Shown: positions 8,431-18,628, counted from the first letter of the stretch. The stretch: DNA of 64,000 bases from Halorussus aquaticus (GCF_024218795.1 NZ_CP100400.1:2542001-2606000); one strand, 5' to 3'. Numbers and translations are program-made. Notes: generated from the sequence alone by a model not told the origin.

Positions 8431-10638
8431 ATGAGTCTCTCCGAGCCAGACCGCGAACTCGTCGTCACCGAACTCGGTCGGGAGCCGACCGCGGCGGAGG
8501 CAGTGCTGTTCGAGAACCTCTGGAGCGAACACTGCGCGTACCGGTCCTCCCGACCGCTGCTGTCGGCGTTCGATAGCGAAGGCGAACAGGTCGTCGTCGG
8601 GCCGGGCGACGACGCCGCAGTCGTGGAAGTCGCGGACGACGTGTACATCACGATGGGCATCGAGAGCCACAACCACCCCTCGTTCGTGGACCCCTACGAC
8701 GGCGCGGCCACCGGCGTCGGCGGCATCGTCCGGGACACGCTCTCGATGGGTGCCTACCCCATCGCGCTCGCGGACTCGCTGTACTTCGGCGACTTCGACC
8801 GCGAACACTCCCGCTACCTGCTGGAGGGCGTCGTGGAGGGCATCTCGGACTACGGCAACTCCATCGGCGTCCCCACGGTCGCCGGAAGCACGGCGTTCCA
8901 CGCCGACTACGAGGGCAACCCGCTGGTCAACGTGGCCTGCGTGGGACTGCTCTCGCCGGACCGACTCGTCACGGCCGACGCGAAGGAACCCGGCAACAAA
9001 CTGCTGCTGGTCGGCAACGCGACCGGTCGGGACGGTCTCGGCGGCGCGAGTTTCGCCAGCGAGGACCTCTCGGAGGACGCCGAGACCGAGGACCGCCCCG
9101 CGGTGCAGGTCGGCGACCCCTACACCGAGAAGTTGCTCGTCGAGGCCAGCGAGGCCCTGCTGGACCTCGATTTGGTCGAGGCGGCGCGGGACCTCGGCGC
9201 GGCCGGACTCGGCGGCGCGTCCAGCGAGATGGTCGCCAAGGGCGGTCTCGGCGCGGAGATTCGACTGGAGGCGGTCCACCAGCGCGAACCGAACATGAAC
9301 GCGCTGGAAATCCTGCTCGCCGAGTCTCAAGAGCGGATGTGTTACGAGGTCAGGCCGGAGAACGTCTACGCGGTCGAACAGGTCGCCGAGAAGTACGACC
9401 TCGGCTGTTCGGTCATCGGCGAGGTCACCGAGGGCAACTACGTCTGCACGTTCGAGGGCGAGACTGTCGTGGACGTGAACGCCGAGTTCCTCGGCGACGG
9501 CGCGCCGATGAACGACCTCGAATCCGAAGCGCCGCCCCGACCCGAGCGCGACCTGCCGGACGCCGACCTCGGCGAGGCGTTCGAGGCCGTCGTCGGCGAC
9601 CCGAACACCGCGAGCAAGCGGTGGGTCTACCGCCAGTACGACCACGAGGTACAGGTCAGGACCGCGACCGGGCCGGGCGACGACGCGGCGGTGCTCGCGC
9701 TCCGAGAGGCCGAGACGGGACTCGCCGTCTCCTCTGGCGCGGACCCCAACTGGACCGCGGCCGCGCCCTACGACGGCGCTCGCGCGGTCGCACTGGAGAA
9801 CGCGACGAATCTCGCCGCGAAGGGCGCGACGCCCCTCGCTGCGGTGGACTGTCTCAACGGCGGCAACCCCGAGAAGCCCGACGTGTACGGCGGGTTCGAG
9901 GGAATCGTGGACGGTCTCGCCGACATGTGCGCGGCGCTCGACGCACCGGTCGTCGGCGGAAACGTCTCGCTGTACAACGACTCGCCCTCCGGACCGATTC
10001 CGCCGACGCCGACGCTGGCGATGACCGGGACGAAGGAGGGGTACGACGTCTCCGAGCAAGGCTCGGAGGCTCGTCGGACGAAGTCCTACGGTGCGCCGCC
10101 CGCCGCCCTCTCGGGGGAGGGCACGCTACTCGTCGTCGGTGACTCCGGCGGGACGCGACTCGGTGGGTCGGAGTACCTCGCTCAGATGGGCGGGAGCGAC
10201 CGCTTCCCGACGCTCCCCGAGAACCCCCGCGAGGTCGTGGAGACGCTCGCAGAAGTCGCCGACGCGCCCGATACGCTCGCGGTCCACGACGTGAGCCACG
10301 GCGGCCTCGCGGTCGCGCTGGCCGAGATGGTCTCCGCGGACGCGGGCGCGACGGTCGAAGTCGAGGACATCGAAGCGCTCTTCGCCGAGACGCCGGGCCG
10401 CGCCGTCGTGGAGACGACCGACCCGGAGGCGGTCCGCGAGGCCTTCGCGGGCGTCGCGCCGGTGGCGGAACTGGGCACTGCGGACGACTCGGGCGCGCTC
10501 GACCTGACCGTCGGCAGCGCGGAACGTAGTTCCGCGGACAGTCGAGCGGCATCGCCGCGAGACGACGGCGAGGAGCTAACCTACGACGCCGCGGAAATCG
10601 CCGCCCTCCGGGACGTGTTGGCGCGCGAACTCGACTGA
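8431..10638 (+). CDS. purL: Phosphoribosylformylglycinamidine synthase subunit PurL
   Basis: 735 residues, the length of the small (PurS/PurQ-dependent) PurL. It catalyses the ATP-dependent conversion of FGAR to FGAM in de novo purine synthesis with the separate PurQ glutaminase and PurS. Diagnostic stretches: [11 protein letters not shown] near residue 28-38 with the conserved catalytic-region His, the nucleotide-binding [16 protein letters not shown], and a second AIRS domain starting about residue 385 with a repeated GPGDDAAVL. purQ and purS are not in this window. A palindromic candidate operator lies directly upstream. Confidence 0.97.
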   Translation: MSLSEPDRELVVTELGREPTAAEAVLFENLWSEHCAYRSSRPLLSAFDSEGEQVVVGPGDDAAVVEVADDVYITMGIESHNHPSFVDPYDGAATGVGGIVRDTLSMGAYPIALADSLYFGDFDREHSRYLLEGVVEGISDYGNSIGVPTVAGSTAFHADYEGNPLVNVACVGLLSPDRLVTADAKEPGNKLLLVGNATGRDGLGGASFASEDLSEDAETEDRPAVQVGDPYTEKLLVEASEALLDLDLVEAARDLGAAGLGGASSEMVAKGGLGAEIRLEAVHQREPNMNALEILLAESQERMCYEVRPENVYAVEQVAEKYDLGCSVIGEVTEGNYVCTFEGETVVDVNAEFLGDGAPMNDLESEAPPRPERDLPDADLGEAFEAVVGDPNTASKRWVYRQYDHEVQVRTATGPGDDAAVLALREAETGLAVSSGADPNWTAAAPYDGARAVALENATNLAAKGATPLAAVDCLNGGNPEKPDVYGGFEGIVDGLADMCAALDAPVVGGNVSLYNDSPSGPIPPTPTLAMTGTKEGYDVSEQGSEARRTKSYGAPPAALSGEGTLLVVGDSGGTRLGGSEYLAQMGGSDRFPTLPENPREVVETLAEVADAPDTLAVHDVSHGGLAVALAEMVSADAGATVEVEDIEALFAETPGRAVVETTDPEAVREAFAGVAPVAELGTADDSGALDLTVGSAERSSADSRAASPRDDGEELTYDAAEIAALRDVLARELD

Positions 10639-10779
10639 CGAGACAGTCGGTCCATAGTCTCCGGCGAACTCCGCGGCGGTCTGCTGCGGATTATCTTCGA
10701 AGTAAGTCGTATAGCCCGACATCGACCGGCGGGGCGGGCCGTCGAGATAGTCGTCGGTAACCGGTGCTTCGGACGGGAG

Positions 10780-11649
10780 CTACTCCGGTTCCGCGACAGT
10801 CATGACGGGGACCGGCGCCGAGCGCACGGTCTTCTCGGTGACGCTGCCGAGCAGGATACGATCCGTGCCGCGTCGCCCCGTCGTCCCCATTCCGACGGCG
10901 TGGATGTCGTTCGCTTCGATACTGTCGAGGATAACCTCGGCGGGCGTTCCGTGTTCGACGTGGCTGACAGTGTTCGTGACCCCGTGCGTCTCGGCCGCCG
11001 AGACGACGGTCTCGACAGCGTCGGTCGCGGCCGCTTCACTATCCTTGCCGGAACCCGCGGACCGGACGTCAACTCCGAGTGCGGTGTCGTCGACGACGGA
11101 GAGGACGTGCACGGTCGCGTCGAGCGACGCCGCGAACTCGACGACGTGCTCGGCAGCGTACGTCGCGGCGTCACTCCCGTCCGTCGGGACGAGGATGTTG
11201 TCGTAGGGGAACGCGAGCGTCTCGTCTGGCTGCATGCGGACGGTGAGGACGGGAACCGAGGAGAGGCGGACGACCTTCTCGGAGACGCTTCCGATGAGGT
11301 ACCGCGAGATGCCCTCGCGGCCGTGGGTCGGCATCACGACCAGATCTTGGTCGTACCGCTCTGCGTAGTCGACGATAGTCGGTGCCGGATTGCCCTGAAC
11401 GATGTCGGTCTCGTACGGAACCCCGAGCGTGTCCAGCGTTTTCGCGGCCTCCTCGACGATGTCCTCGCCCTCCTGTTTCAGGGCATCGACAGTCTGGCCC
11501 TCGACGACGGTGACGCTGTCGCGCGTCGAGTCGGCGACGTAGAGCACGTTGATCGTCGCGTCGGCCCAGTGGGCGATCTCGCCGGCGTGATGGAGCACCT
11601 CGGCTGCGCCCTCGCTACCGTCGAACGGGAGGAGGATGCTGTCGTACAT
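10780..11649 (-). CDS. Tandem-domain universal stress protein
   Basis: 289 residues made of two UspA domains (about 1-143 and 148-289). Each has an MYDSILLPFDGS or NILVPTDGSD start and the ATP-binding G-x2-G-x9-GS(V)(S/T) motif (GREGISRYLIGSVSE and GTTGRRGTDRILLGSVTE), so ATP/AMP binding in both halves is likely. Tandem Usp proteins are soluble stress-response regulators. It is convergent with purL. A CATAAG sequence about 36 bases upstream could serve as TATA box. Confidence 0.92.
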   Translation of the reverse strand: MYDSILLPFDGSEGAAEVLHHAGEIAHWADATINVLYVADSTRDSVTVVEGQTVDALKQEGEDIVEEAAKTLDTLGVPYETDIVQGNPAPTIVDYAERYDQDLVVMPTHGREGISRYLIGSVSEKVVRLSSVPVLTVRMQPDETLAFPYDNILVPTDGSDAATYAAEHVVEFAASLDATVHVLSVVDDTALGVDVRSAGSGKDSEAAATDAVETVVSAAETHGVTNTVSHVEHGTPAEVILDSIEANDIHAVGMGTTGRRGTDRILLGSVTEKTVRSAPVPVMTVAEPE

Positions 11650-11895
11650 GACTCGATGAGGAGGGGTACGGCTGCCGACTCCTTATGGTTTTGTTCACAC
11701 CTCGATTTCGTGGCGTCCCGCTACAGGCGGTCTAACCGACGATTGCTCGGCGTGTGGTAAACTTCGTCAGGTCCCGGAGACCGGAGCGAGACGGAGATGG
11801 ACGGAGTACGTCTCCACTGGTCGGTGATTCGTCGGTGCGGTGTTCTGGCGGAGCGGCGTCGCCCGTTCGGAGCCTCGGCCGCCGAACCGCTCCGA

Positions 11896-13284
11896 TCAAT
11901 CGGAGTCTTCCTCGCCGATCGGCGACCCCTCTTCGACCGGGTCGGGAACGTCGCGGTCGACGGTCACTCGCGCCTTCTGGATGCGGGTGTTCTCGACCTC
12001 TTCGGCCCGTAACGTCACGTTCTCGTATTCGAACTCCTCGCCCTGTTCGACGAGGCGACCCGCTCGGTTGAAGAGGAACCCAGCGATGGTCTCGAACTCC
12101 TCGCCCTCCGGCAAGTCGATGTCCAGCGCCTCGTTGACCTCGTCGATGTTGACGTCGCCGCGGACCACCACTTCCGTGTCGTCGACGAACTCGATCGGGT
12201 GTTCCTCGTCGGCAACCAGTATCTCGCCGACGATCTCCTCGAGCAGGTCCTCCATCGTGATGAGGCCCTCGGTTGCGCCGAACTCGTCGATGACGATGAC
12301 CATGTGCATCCGGTTCTCGCGCATCTCCGTGAGGAGGTCGTCGACGTTCTTGGACTCGGGGACGTGAAGCGTCGGGTTGACCACGTCCTCGACCTCGAGG
12401 GCGGCGAAGTCGTCGTAGTCGGACTGCTCGAGGTCACGGATGTCGAAGACGCCGACCACGTTGTCGAGCGAACCGGCGTAGACCGGCAGACGGCCGTGCC
12501 CCGCCGCCATACATTCCCGGATGGCCTCCTCGACGGTCGCGTCCTTGGAGATGGCCGCCATGTCGAGGCGTGGGGTCATCACCTCCTTGGCGGTGGCCTC
12601 GGTGAACCGCAGGGTGCGCTGGAGTATCTGACGCTCCTCCTCGTCGAGAACGCCCTCGCGTTCGCCCGTCTTGATCATGTTTCGAATCTCGTCGCGGGTG
12701 ACGTACGTCGACTCGATGGCCGAACTGCCGCCGGTAATCTTGTTTACGATCGACGTCAGGTAGTAGAACAGGGTGATGAGCGGCCACAGCACTTTCTCGA
12801 CGATCTTCAGCCCTCGGGCGACGCGACGTGCGTGCAGTTCGGTGTTCTCGACGGCGTAGGACTTGGGTGCGCTCTCCCCGAATATCAGGACCATCGACGT
12901 GATGCCGAGCGACGAGACGAGTACCGCCGTACCGGGGTCGAAGTAGAAGCCGACGAGCGTCGTCGAAATCGAGGACATCGTGATGTTGACCATGTTGTTC
13001 CCCACGAGAATCGTCACGAGCAAGCGGTGGGGGTCCTCTTTGAGGGACTTGACCGCCCCCGAACCGGGCAGGCCCTTGTCGACCATCGCGTCGATCTGGT
13101 GGTTCGGCAGGGAGAACAGCGCAATCTCGGACGACGAGAAGAACCCCGACCCTAGGAGGAGCACCAGAATCATGCAGATGCCGATTGCGGTGATCTGCGT
13201 CCGTCCCAGTTCGATACCGACGACCGGAACGGTGTACAGCGTGATACTGGCCCGAGATGCCGCTGCGAGCACAGGTGATACCAT
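11896..13284 (-). CDS. CNNM/CorC-type transporter-associated membrane protein (DUF21-CBS)
   Basis: 462 residues from the ATG at 13284; the codon before it is TTG. Layout: DUF21/CNNM transmembrane domain with four hydrophobic segments (about 15-190, including SSSEIALFSLPNHQID), a CBS pair (about 210-330, with EVMTPRLDM and GHGRLPVY) and a C-terminal CorC_HlyC domain (about 350-435, DVNIDEVNEALD). Members export Mg2+/Co2+ or regulate such export, with CBS domains sensing adenosine nucleotides. The C-terminus is acidic. A TATA-like GGTTAATCC lies about 32 bases upstream. Confidence 0.92.
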   Translation of the reverse strand: MVSPVLAAASRASITLYTVPVVGIELGRTQITAIGICMILVLLLGSGFFSSSEIALFSLPNHQIDAMVDKGLPGSGAVKSLKEDPHRLLVTILVGNNMVNITMSSISTTLVGFYFDPGTAVLVSSLGITSMVLIFGESAPKSYAVENTELHARRVARGLKIVEKVLWPLITLFYYLTSIVNKITGGSSAIESTYVTRDEIRNMIKTGEREGVLDEEERQILQRTLRFTEATAKEVMTPRLDMAAISKDATVEEAIRECMAAGHGRLPVYAGSLDNVVGVFDIRDLEQSDYDDFAALEVEDVVNPTLHVPESKNVDDLLTEMRENRMHMVIVIDEFGATEGLITMEDLLEEIVGEILVADEEHPIEFVDDTEVVVRGDVNIDEVNEALDIDLPEGEEFETIAGFLFNRAGRLVEQGEEFEYENVTLRAEEVENTRIQKARVTVDRDVPDPVEEGSPIGEEDSD

Positions 13285-13503
13285 CAACTCCGAATGTTTC
13301 TGGAGCAGAGGATTAACCTTTGTGTAACCGGGCGAAGGTTTCGTAACGTCAACCCGTGTGGAACACGTTCCGACTCCCCCGACGGGACGACCTGTACAGA
13401 TGACTCGCGTTACCCACTCGCGTACTCGTCGATAGGAGTCAGTGGAGACACGATGTGCGGTCGATAATAAACGGTCTCGGGGCCGAGACTACCGAGAGTC
13501 GAT

Positions 13504-13743
13504 TCACGCTGCGACGAGCGGGAGAACGAACGCCACGGCGAGGCCGACTGCGAGGACCGCGAAGCCGATGCCGACCTGCGACGTCGAGAACTCCTGCATC
13601 GGCGACGTGACTCGGTCCATGTCTCGGGCCTCGTGACCGTGAATGTCGTCGGTGTGGTCGTCCATCTCTGCGTAGTCCTCGTGGTCCACGTCCAGATTCT
13701 TGCTGTCGTCGGCGTCCACGTGTTCGTCGTCGTGGTCGGTCAT
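13504..13743 (-). CDS. Small acidic membrane protein (DUF7550-like)
   Basis: 79 residues: a very acidic, His-rich N-terminal half (MTDHDDEHVDADDSKNLD) and one C-terminal membrane segment (about 56-77, VGIGFAVLAVGLAVAFVLPLV). This layout matches a small haloarchaeal family I know as DUF7550. A longer open frame extends upstream, but it is the antisense of the glucosidase gene. The ATG at 13743 has a TATA-like CTTAAG about 30 bases upstream. It is divergent from the glucosidase gene with only 72 bases between the starts. Function unknown. Confidence 0.75.
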   Translation of the reverse strand: MTDHDDEHVDADDSKNLDVDHEDYAEMDDHTDDIHGHEARDMDRVTSPMQEFSTSQVGIGFAVLAVGLAVAFVLPLVAA

Positions 13744-13815
13744 GTGCGCACCTTCCCGGTCCTCCCACTTAAGCGCAACCAAACCTAAGCCGACTGAACT
13801 CGAAGGAGTGTCCCG

Positions 13816-15582
13816 ATGGACGCGAACGACAGCCAATCGTCGGGAGGCGCGAACGGAGAGACCGCGCGGCGACCGGCGTGGGACGCCGTCGACGCGGATC
13901 GCGAGTGGTGGAGAGAGGCCGTCGTCTACCAGATTTACCCCCGGAGCTTCTTCGACTCCGACGGCGACGGCGTCGGCGACCTTCCGGGCGTCGAAGCCAA
14001 ACTGGAGTACCTCGACGCGCTCGGGGTGGACGTGGTGTGGCTCAACCCGGTCTACGACTCGCCCAACGCCGACAACGGCTACGACATCCGCGACTACCGG
14101 GCCATCATGGACGAGTTCGGGACGATGGACGACTTCGACAGACTCCTCGCGGGTCTCCACGACCGCGACATCCGACTCATCATGGACCTCGTGGTCAACC
14201 ACACCTCCGACGAACACGAGTGGTTCCGGCGGTCCCGCGAGTCGAAGGACAGCGAGTTCCGGGACTTCTACATCTGGCGCGACGGGCGGGGCGACGGACC
14301 GGGCGGAAAGGGCGAACCGCCGAACAACTGGGAGTCGGCGTTCGGCGGATCGGCGTGGACCTACGACGAGCGCACCGAGCAGTACTACCTCCACCTGTTC
14401 GACGAGAAGCAACCCGACCTGAACTGGGAGAACCCCGAGGTCCGCGAGCGAATCTACGACATGATGACGTGGTGGCTCGACGAGGGCATCGACGGCTTCC
14501 GGATGGACGTCATCGACCTCATCTCGAAGGCCGACGGCCTCCCGGACGGCGACCCCGACTCGGGGTGGACCGGCGCGAAGCACTTCATGACCGGTCCGAA
14601 CGCCCACGACTACGTCGCCGAGATGTACGAGGAGGTGCTGGCGGGCCGGGACGTGATGACCGTCGGCGAGATGCCGGGCGCGACGGTCGAGGAGGCCCAG
14701 CGGTATCTCCTCCCGGACGGCGACGGTCTCGACATGATATTCCACTTCGAACACGTCAGCCTCGACTACGGCGAGAGCGGCGACCGGTGGACCGTCGGGG
14801 AGTTCCCGCTCGTCGAGTTCAAGCAGGTGATGACCAAGTGGCAGGAGGGACTCCACGGCGAGGGCTGGAACAGCGTCTACCTCGGCAACCACGACTGGCC
14901 GCGGATGGTCTCGCGGTTCGGAGACGACGGTCTCTACCGCATCGAGTCGGCCAAGATGCTCGCTACCATGCTGTTCACCCTTCGCGGGACGCCGTACGTC
15001 TATCAGGGCGACGAAATCGGCATGACCAACTTCCCCTTCGAGCGCGAGTCACAGATTCGAGACGTGAGTGCCAAGAACTTCGTCGAGCGCAAGCGCGAAC
15101 AGGGGATGGCGATGGAGGACATCCTCGAACTGGTGAGCCACAGAGGCCGGGACAACGCCCGGACGCCGATGCAGTGGTCCGGCGACGAACACGCCGGATT
15201 CACCGACGGGGAGCCGTGGATGCCGGTGAACCCGAACTACGACGCCGTGAACGTCGCCGACGCGACGGCGCGCGAGGACTCGATTTGGAACTATTACCGC
15301 GAACTGATTCGGTTCCGGGAATCGACGCCCGTGGCCATCTACGGCGACTACGAACTGCTGCTGCCGGACGACCCGGACGTCTACGCGTACCTCCGGACGC
15401 TCGGCGACGACCGACTGCTCGCGGTCCTCAACTTCTCGGAGGCGACGCCGACGTTCTCGCTCCCCCAGAGCGTCGAGTACGAGGACGCGGAGTGCGTCCT
15501 GCACAACTACGCGGTAGACGCCGAGGGACCGCGCTCGTTCGAGATGCGACCCTACGAGGCGCGGGTGTACGAACTGGACTGA
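13816..15582 (+). CDS. GH13 alpha-glucosidase
   Basis: 588 residues of glycoside hydrolase family 13, oligo-1,6-glucosidase/alpha-glucosidase type. After a ~30-residue acidic leader comes WWREAVVYQIYPRSFFDSDGDG. The nucleophile Asp lies in GIDGFRMDVIDL, the acid/base Glu in TVGEMPGAT, and the transition-state Asp in LGNHDWPRM. It would cleave terminal alpha-glucose from malto- or isomalto-oligosaccharides. No signal peptide, so cytoplasmic. A GAAGGAG Shine-Dalgarno seven bases before the ATG supports the start. Confidence 0.93.
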   Translation: MDANDSQSSGGANGETARRPAWDAVDADREWWREAVVYQIYPRSFFDSDGDGVGDLPGVEAKLEYLDALGVDVVWLNPVYDSPNADNGYDIRDYRAIMDEFGTMDDFDRLLAGLHDRDIRLIMDLVVNHTSDEHEWFRRSRESKDSEFRDFYIWRDGRGDGPGGKGEPPNNWESAFGGSAWTYDERTEQYYLHLFDEKQPDLNWENPEVRERIYDMMTWWLDEGIDGFRMDVIDLISKADGLPDGDPDSGWTGAKHFMTGPNAHDYVAEMYEEVLAGRDVMTVGEMPGATVEEAQRYLLPDGDGLDMIFHFEHVSLDYGESGDRWTVGEFPLVEFKQVMTKWQEGLHGEGWNSVYLGNHDWPRMVSRFGDDGLYRIESAKMLATMLFTLRGTPYVYQGDEIGMTNFPFERESQIRDVSAKNFVERKREQGMAMEDILELVSHRGRDNARTPMQWSGDEHAGFTDGEPWMPVNPNYDAVNVADATAREDSIWNYYRELIRFRESTPVAIYGDYELLLPDDPDVYAYLRTLGDDRLLAVLNFSEATPTFSLPQSVEYEDAECVLHNYAVDAEGPRSFEMRPYEARVYELD

Positions 15583-15906
15583 GAGACGTTTCGCAAGGTT
15601 TTGTCCGTGATTCCCGGCGCGCGCTGGCGTCGGCGCTCTCGTGCGCCGCGCCCGGACGTGCGAGGGACAACCGAGCGACTGGAGGGAGCGAGGGAGGAGG
15701 TTGGGGAGGCGTGAGGCCGTCGCCGTGCGGAGGCGGTAGCGGTATGATTTGCTCAAGCCTGAAGCTAGCTTCTCTGACGCCTCGATTACCTCAGTCCAAC
15801 TGTGAAGGTCTTCCGTTTCCCCAACGGAGAGCCACCAAATTCAGCAGAACAGACTCAGAGCGAAGGAGAATCCGAGACGGCCGATGGGAAACGAGACCCG
15901 AAAACG
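15583..15906. other. Intergenic region with short hairpins
   Basis: 324 bases between convergent genes with no reading frame of coding character. It holds a perfect palindrome GAAGCTAGCTTC near 15761-15772 and a 6-bp hairpin TCCGTT-tcccc-AACGGA near 15809-15825; either could help end transcription of the flanking convergent genes. Confidence 0.45.
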
Positions 15907-16233
15907 TTACTCCGCCTCGTAGTGGGTCGTCTCGTTCACGGCCGGAATCATCTTCGTCGCGTCCATGTCGAGGAACGTCGTCGCGTCCTGCTGGACCGCC
16001 TGTCCGGTCTCGGACTCGAAGGCCTCGTTCATCTCCTCGGGGCTGTCGAACCAGAGCTGGGCCACGTAGTCGTAGCCCGCCTTCTCGGGGTCGGTGGGGA
16101 CCGAGGAGGTGTACCGCCGGAGGTTGGGCAGGTCGTTCACCAGCGGCGCGTGTTCCTCGTGCATGTACTCGATGCACTCGTCGTGCGTGGTGTCGTCGCT
16201 TCGACTGGCGAGAATCACCATCTTGCAGGACAT
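15907..16233 (-). CDS. EthD-domain protein
   Basis: 108 residues of the EthD/dimeric alpha-beta-barrel family: KMVILASRSDDTTHDECIEYMHEEHAPLV near the N-terminus, then LPNLRRYTSS and a DYVAQLWFDSPEEM segment. EthD proteins accompany degradation of ethers and other organics or act in small-molecule metabolism; the exact reaction is not predictable here. It is monocistronic, convergent with the glucosidase, and of normal length. Confidence 0.88.
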   Translation of the reverse strand: MSCKMVILASRSDDTTHDECIEYMHEEHAPLVNDLPNLRRYTSSVPTDPEKAGYDYVAQLWFDSPEEMNEAFESETGQAVQQDATTFLDMDATKMIPAVNETTHYEAE

Positions 16234-16406
16234 TGTAGGCAGAGATTCGGGAGCTACGGTGGTGAAAGTTCGGGTTCTCTAAAAGGAGGCACAGAGGACC
16301 TGCAGTTATCAACCTCAAGTTCGAGAGTGGGGAGTAGACACTTCTGAATTCTAATCCGGTTGTTTGACAACTTGTTTAAAATCTTGAGGACGATAGCTAC
16401 CATAGA

Positions 16407-16832
16407 ATGGGTCCATTTGATCCGCGAACGAAAAAGGCGTGGAATAAAATCAACGAACGGTTCGGACAGTGTCCAAAGTGTGGAACAGACCCATTTGAGA
16501 ACTACGCTGCAATCAAGTCCTACTCGAAACCATCCCTGTATTTGACGGGAATAGTCGCCGCTTTGGCGGCAAATAACGTCGTCACAGTAGTAACGTCTAG
16601 CGATAAAGTCCCTGAATTTGGGGAGTACGTCGATGCACTAGTGAACGAGACCTCCTCTTCATCGGGATTGGCAAAGATTAGTAGCGCGGTGATGAGCGCA
16701 GAGGCAGATGTTTCTAACGTGAGAATATTAGACAGCGGAAAGTTCGAGTGTCAAAACTGTAGTGCTGTTTGGAACCCGGAACATTGGGAGACTAGCCTTA
16801 GCGAATTAGGACTTACCGCGGCGAAATACTGA
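16407..16832 (+). CDS. Zn-ribbon-type hypothetical protein of atypical composition
   Basis: 141 residues. Two CxxC pairs frame the protein: CPKC near residue 22 and CQNC near residue 115, together able to bind one zinc. Between them is a hydrophobic stretch (about 45-65, LYLTGIVAALAANNVVTVVTS) that may enter the membrane. Base composition is markedly more AT-rich than its neighbours and the protein is less acidic, suggesting recent acquisition. A TATA box (gtttaaaatc, 16374-16383) lies about 30 bases upstream of the ATG. No family recognised. Confidence 0.6.
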   Translation: MGPFDPRTKKAWNKINERFGQCPKCGTDPFENYAAIKSYSKPSLYLTGIVAALAANNVVTVVTSSDKVPEFGEYVDALVNETSSSSGLAKISSAVMSAEADVSNVRILDSGKFECQNCSAVWNPEHWETSLSELGLTAAKY

Positions 16833-16930
16833 CTAGCTTGTGCTCATCTGCCGAGGACTATCCCCGACGACGAGGGCAGTCATAACGTTAAACCAACCGC
16901 TTATCACCCGTCCAAGCTAAATCCTATTTA

Positions 16931-17746
16931 ATGACTCTCACCAAGCGCATCATCCCGTGCATCGACGTGGACTTGGACGAGGACGGGAACCCCGCGGTCT
17001 ACACGGGCGTCAACTTCGAGAACCTCGAATACACCGGCGACCCGGTGGAGATGGCCCGCGCGTACAACGAGTCGGGGGCCGACGAGTTCGTCTTCCTCGA
17101 TATCACCGCGAGCGCCGACGGGCGCGACACCATGCTCGGCGTCGTCGAGGACGTGGCCGACGAGATTTTCATCCCGCTGACCGTCGGCGGGGGAATCAGG
17201 ACGACCGAGGACATCAAGGAGACGCTCCGGGCCGGGGCCGACAAGGTGTCCATCAACTCCGGCGCGATAGCGAACCCCGAACTCATCGAAGACGGCGCGA
17301 GGGCCTTCGGCAACCAGTGCATCGTCATCTCGGTGGACGCCAAGCGCCGGTTCGACGAGCGCGGCGAACACTACGTCGAGGTGGACGGCGAGTCCTGCTG
17401 GTTCGAGTGCACCGTCAAGGGCGGCCGCGAAGGGACCGACCTCGACGTGGTGGAGTGGGCCGAGGAAGCCGAGTCACGGGGCGCGGGCGAACTGTTCGTC
17501 AACTCCATCGACATGGACGGCACCGAGGAGGGGTACGACATCCCGCTGACGAAGGCGGTCTGCGACGCGGTGGACACCCCGGTCATCGCCTCGTCGGGGT
17601 GCGGCGGTCCCGAGGACATGTACGAGGTGTTCACCGAGGCCGGTGCGGACGCCGGACTCGCGGCCTCCATCTTCCACTACGGCGACTACTCGATTCGGGA
17701 GATAAAGGAGTATCTGGACGAGCGAGACGTGCCGGTTCGACTCTGA
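16931..17746 (+). CDS. hisF: Imidazole glycerol phosphate synthase cyclase subunit HisF
   Basis: 271 residues, a (beta/alpha)8 barrel. With HisH it turns PRFAR plus ammonia into imidazole glycerol phosphate and AICAR, linking histidine and purine synthesis. The catalytic Asp residues lie in IPCIDVDLDEDG (residue 12) and VISVDAKRRFDE (~residue 138), and the phosphate-binding turns TVGGGIRT and ASSGCGGPEDM are present. A short haloarchaeal insertion follows RRFDERGEH. TTATC about 29 bases upstream suggests a leaderless mRNA. hisH is not adjacent. Confidence 0.97.
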   Translation: MTLTKRIIPCIDVDLDEDGNPAVYTGVNFENLEYTGDPVEMARAYNESGADEFVFLDITASADGRDTMLGVVEDVADEIFIPLTVGGGIRTTEDIKETLRAGADKVSINSGAIANPELIEDGARAFGNQCIVISVDAKRRFDERGEHYVEVDGESCWFECTVKGGREGTDLDVVEWAEEAESRGAGELFVNSIDMDGTEEGYDIPLTKAVCDAVDTPVIASSGCGGPEDMYEVFTEAGADAGLAASIFHYGDYSIREIKEYLDERDVPVRL

Positions 17747-17806
17747 AGTAGCGACTCCGCGGTGGATTTTCGCCCCGCAAAAATCGGTGCGTACGAACTG
17801 CTCGCG

Positions 17807-18628
17807 CTACAGGTCGGGCGCCCGGAGCGCGCCCGTTTCGTTGCCGTCGGTTCCGTTCGTCGTTTCGCCGCCCGCGCCACCGGCCGTCGTGGTCTCCTCG
17901 CCGCCGATGCCGCCGCCGAGGATGCCGATACCGACCGAGGCGTTCTCGACGCTGATACTGTCGGCTTCGACGCTGTCGAGGACGGCGGTCCCGACCAGCA
18001 TGCGCCCGACTTCGACCGTGGGTTGGCCCTCGATTCGAGTGGCTTCACCCGTGCCGCCGGGGGAGATAGCCGCGCTCACGTTGTTGACCTCGACGTCGCC
18101 GACGCTGCTCTCGTTCACCACCAGCGAGTCGACGCTAATCTCGGACAGCGTGGCGTTCTCGATGGTCGCGTTCTCGCCCTCGGGGGGCGCGTCGCCGCCG
18201 AACAACTGGTCGGCGACGGTCTGGTTCCGAATCGTGACGTTCAGCAGCGTCACGTTGTGGAGCGTCCCGTTGACGACGGTGAGGTTCGACGCCGTGGCGG
18301 TGCCGAAGGAGTCGGCCCCGGCGACTTCCGTCTCGTTCGCTTGGGCCGCGGTCGTTTCACCCGTCTCCGTTCCCGCGTCCGTCGTCTCGTTCTGGCTCAG
18401 CGCCGTCTCGTTCAGCACGACCTGCCGGACGGTGGCGTTGGTGAGGTTCAACCGCTCGATAGTCAGGTTCTCGTAGGTCAGTTCGGTCTCGTTCTGCGCG
18501 TCGGTCTGGACCGCGACGGCGTCGGCGGAGGGTGCCGACGCGGTGTGTGCGTTCGGGGACGCCGCGAGCGCCGCGGGGACACCGGCGAACAGTACGAGCG
18601 CCGCGAGGACTACTGCGCGTGTTCTCAT
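17807..18628 (-). CDS. Secreted pentad-repeat protein rich in N-glycosylation sequons
   Basis: 273 residues with a Sec signal peptide (MRTRAVVLAALVLFAGVPAALAA). The mature part has five-residue periodicity resembling pentapeptide repeats, a quadrilateral beta-helix fold. Several consecutive pentads carry an N-x-T/S sequon at the same phase: NLTVV NGTLH NVTLL NVTIR, followed by NQTVA; and NATIE NATLS. More than a dozen sequons are present overall. A Gly/Thr-rich tail (about 240-265) ends the protein, with no PGF-type anchor seen. A TATA-like TTTATTGG lies about 29 bases upstream. Function unknown; probably a densely glycosylated extracellular protein. Confidence 0.7.
   Translation of the reverse strand: MRTRAVVLAALVLFAGVPAALAASPNAHTASAPSADAVAVQTDAQNETELTYENLTIERLNLTNATVRQVVLNETALSQNETTDAGTETGETTAAQANETEVAGADSFGTATASNLTVVNGTLHNVTLLNVTIRNQTVADQLFGGDAPPEGENATIENATLSEISVDSLVVNESSVGDVEVNNVSAAISPGGTGEATRIEGQPTVEVGRMLVGTAVLDSVEADSISVENASVGIGILGGGIGGEETTTAGGAGGETTNGTDGNETGALRAPDL

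Noticed and set aside
15600..15740. Possible third copy of the two-copy structured element
   Set aside because: Only GC-rich words such as gcgcccggacg are shared; order and hairpin sequences do not match.
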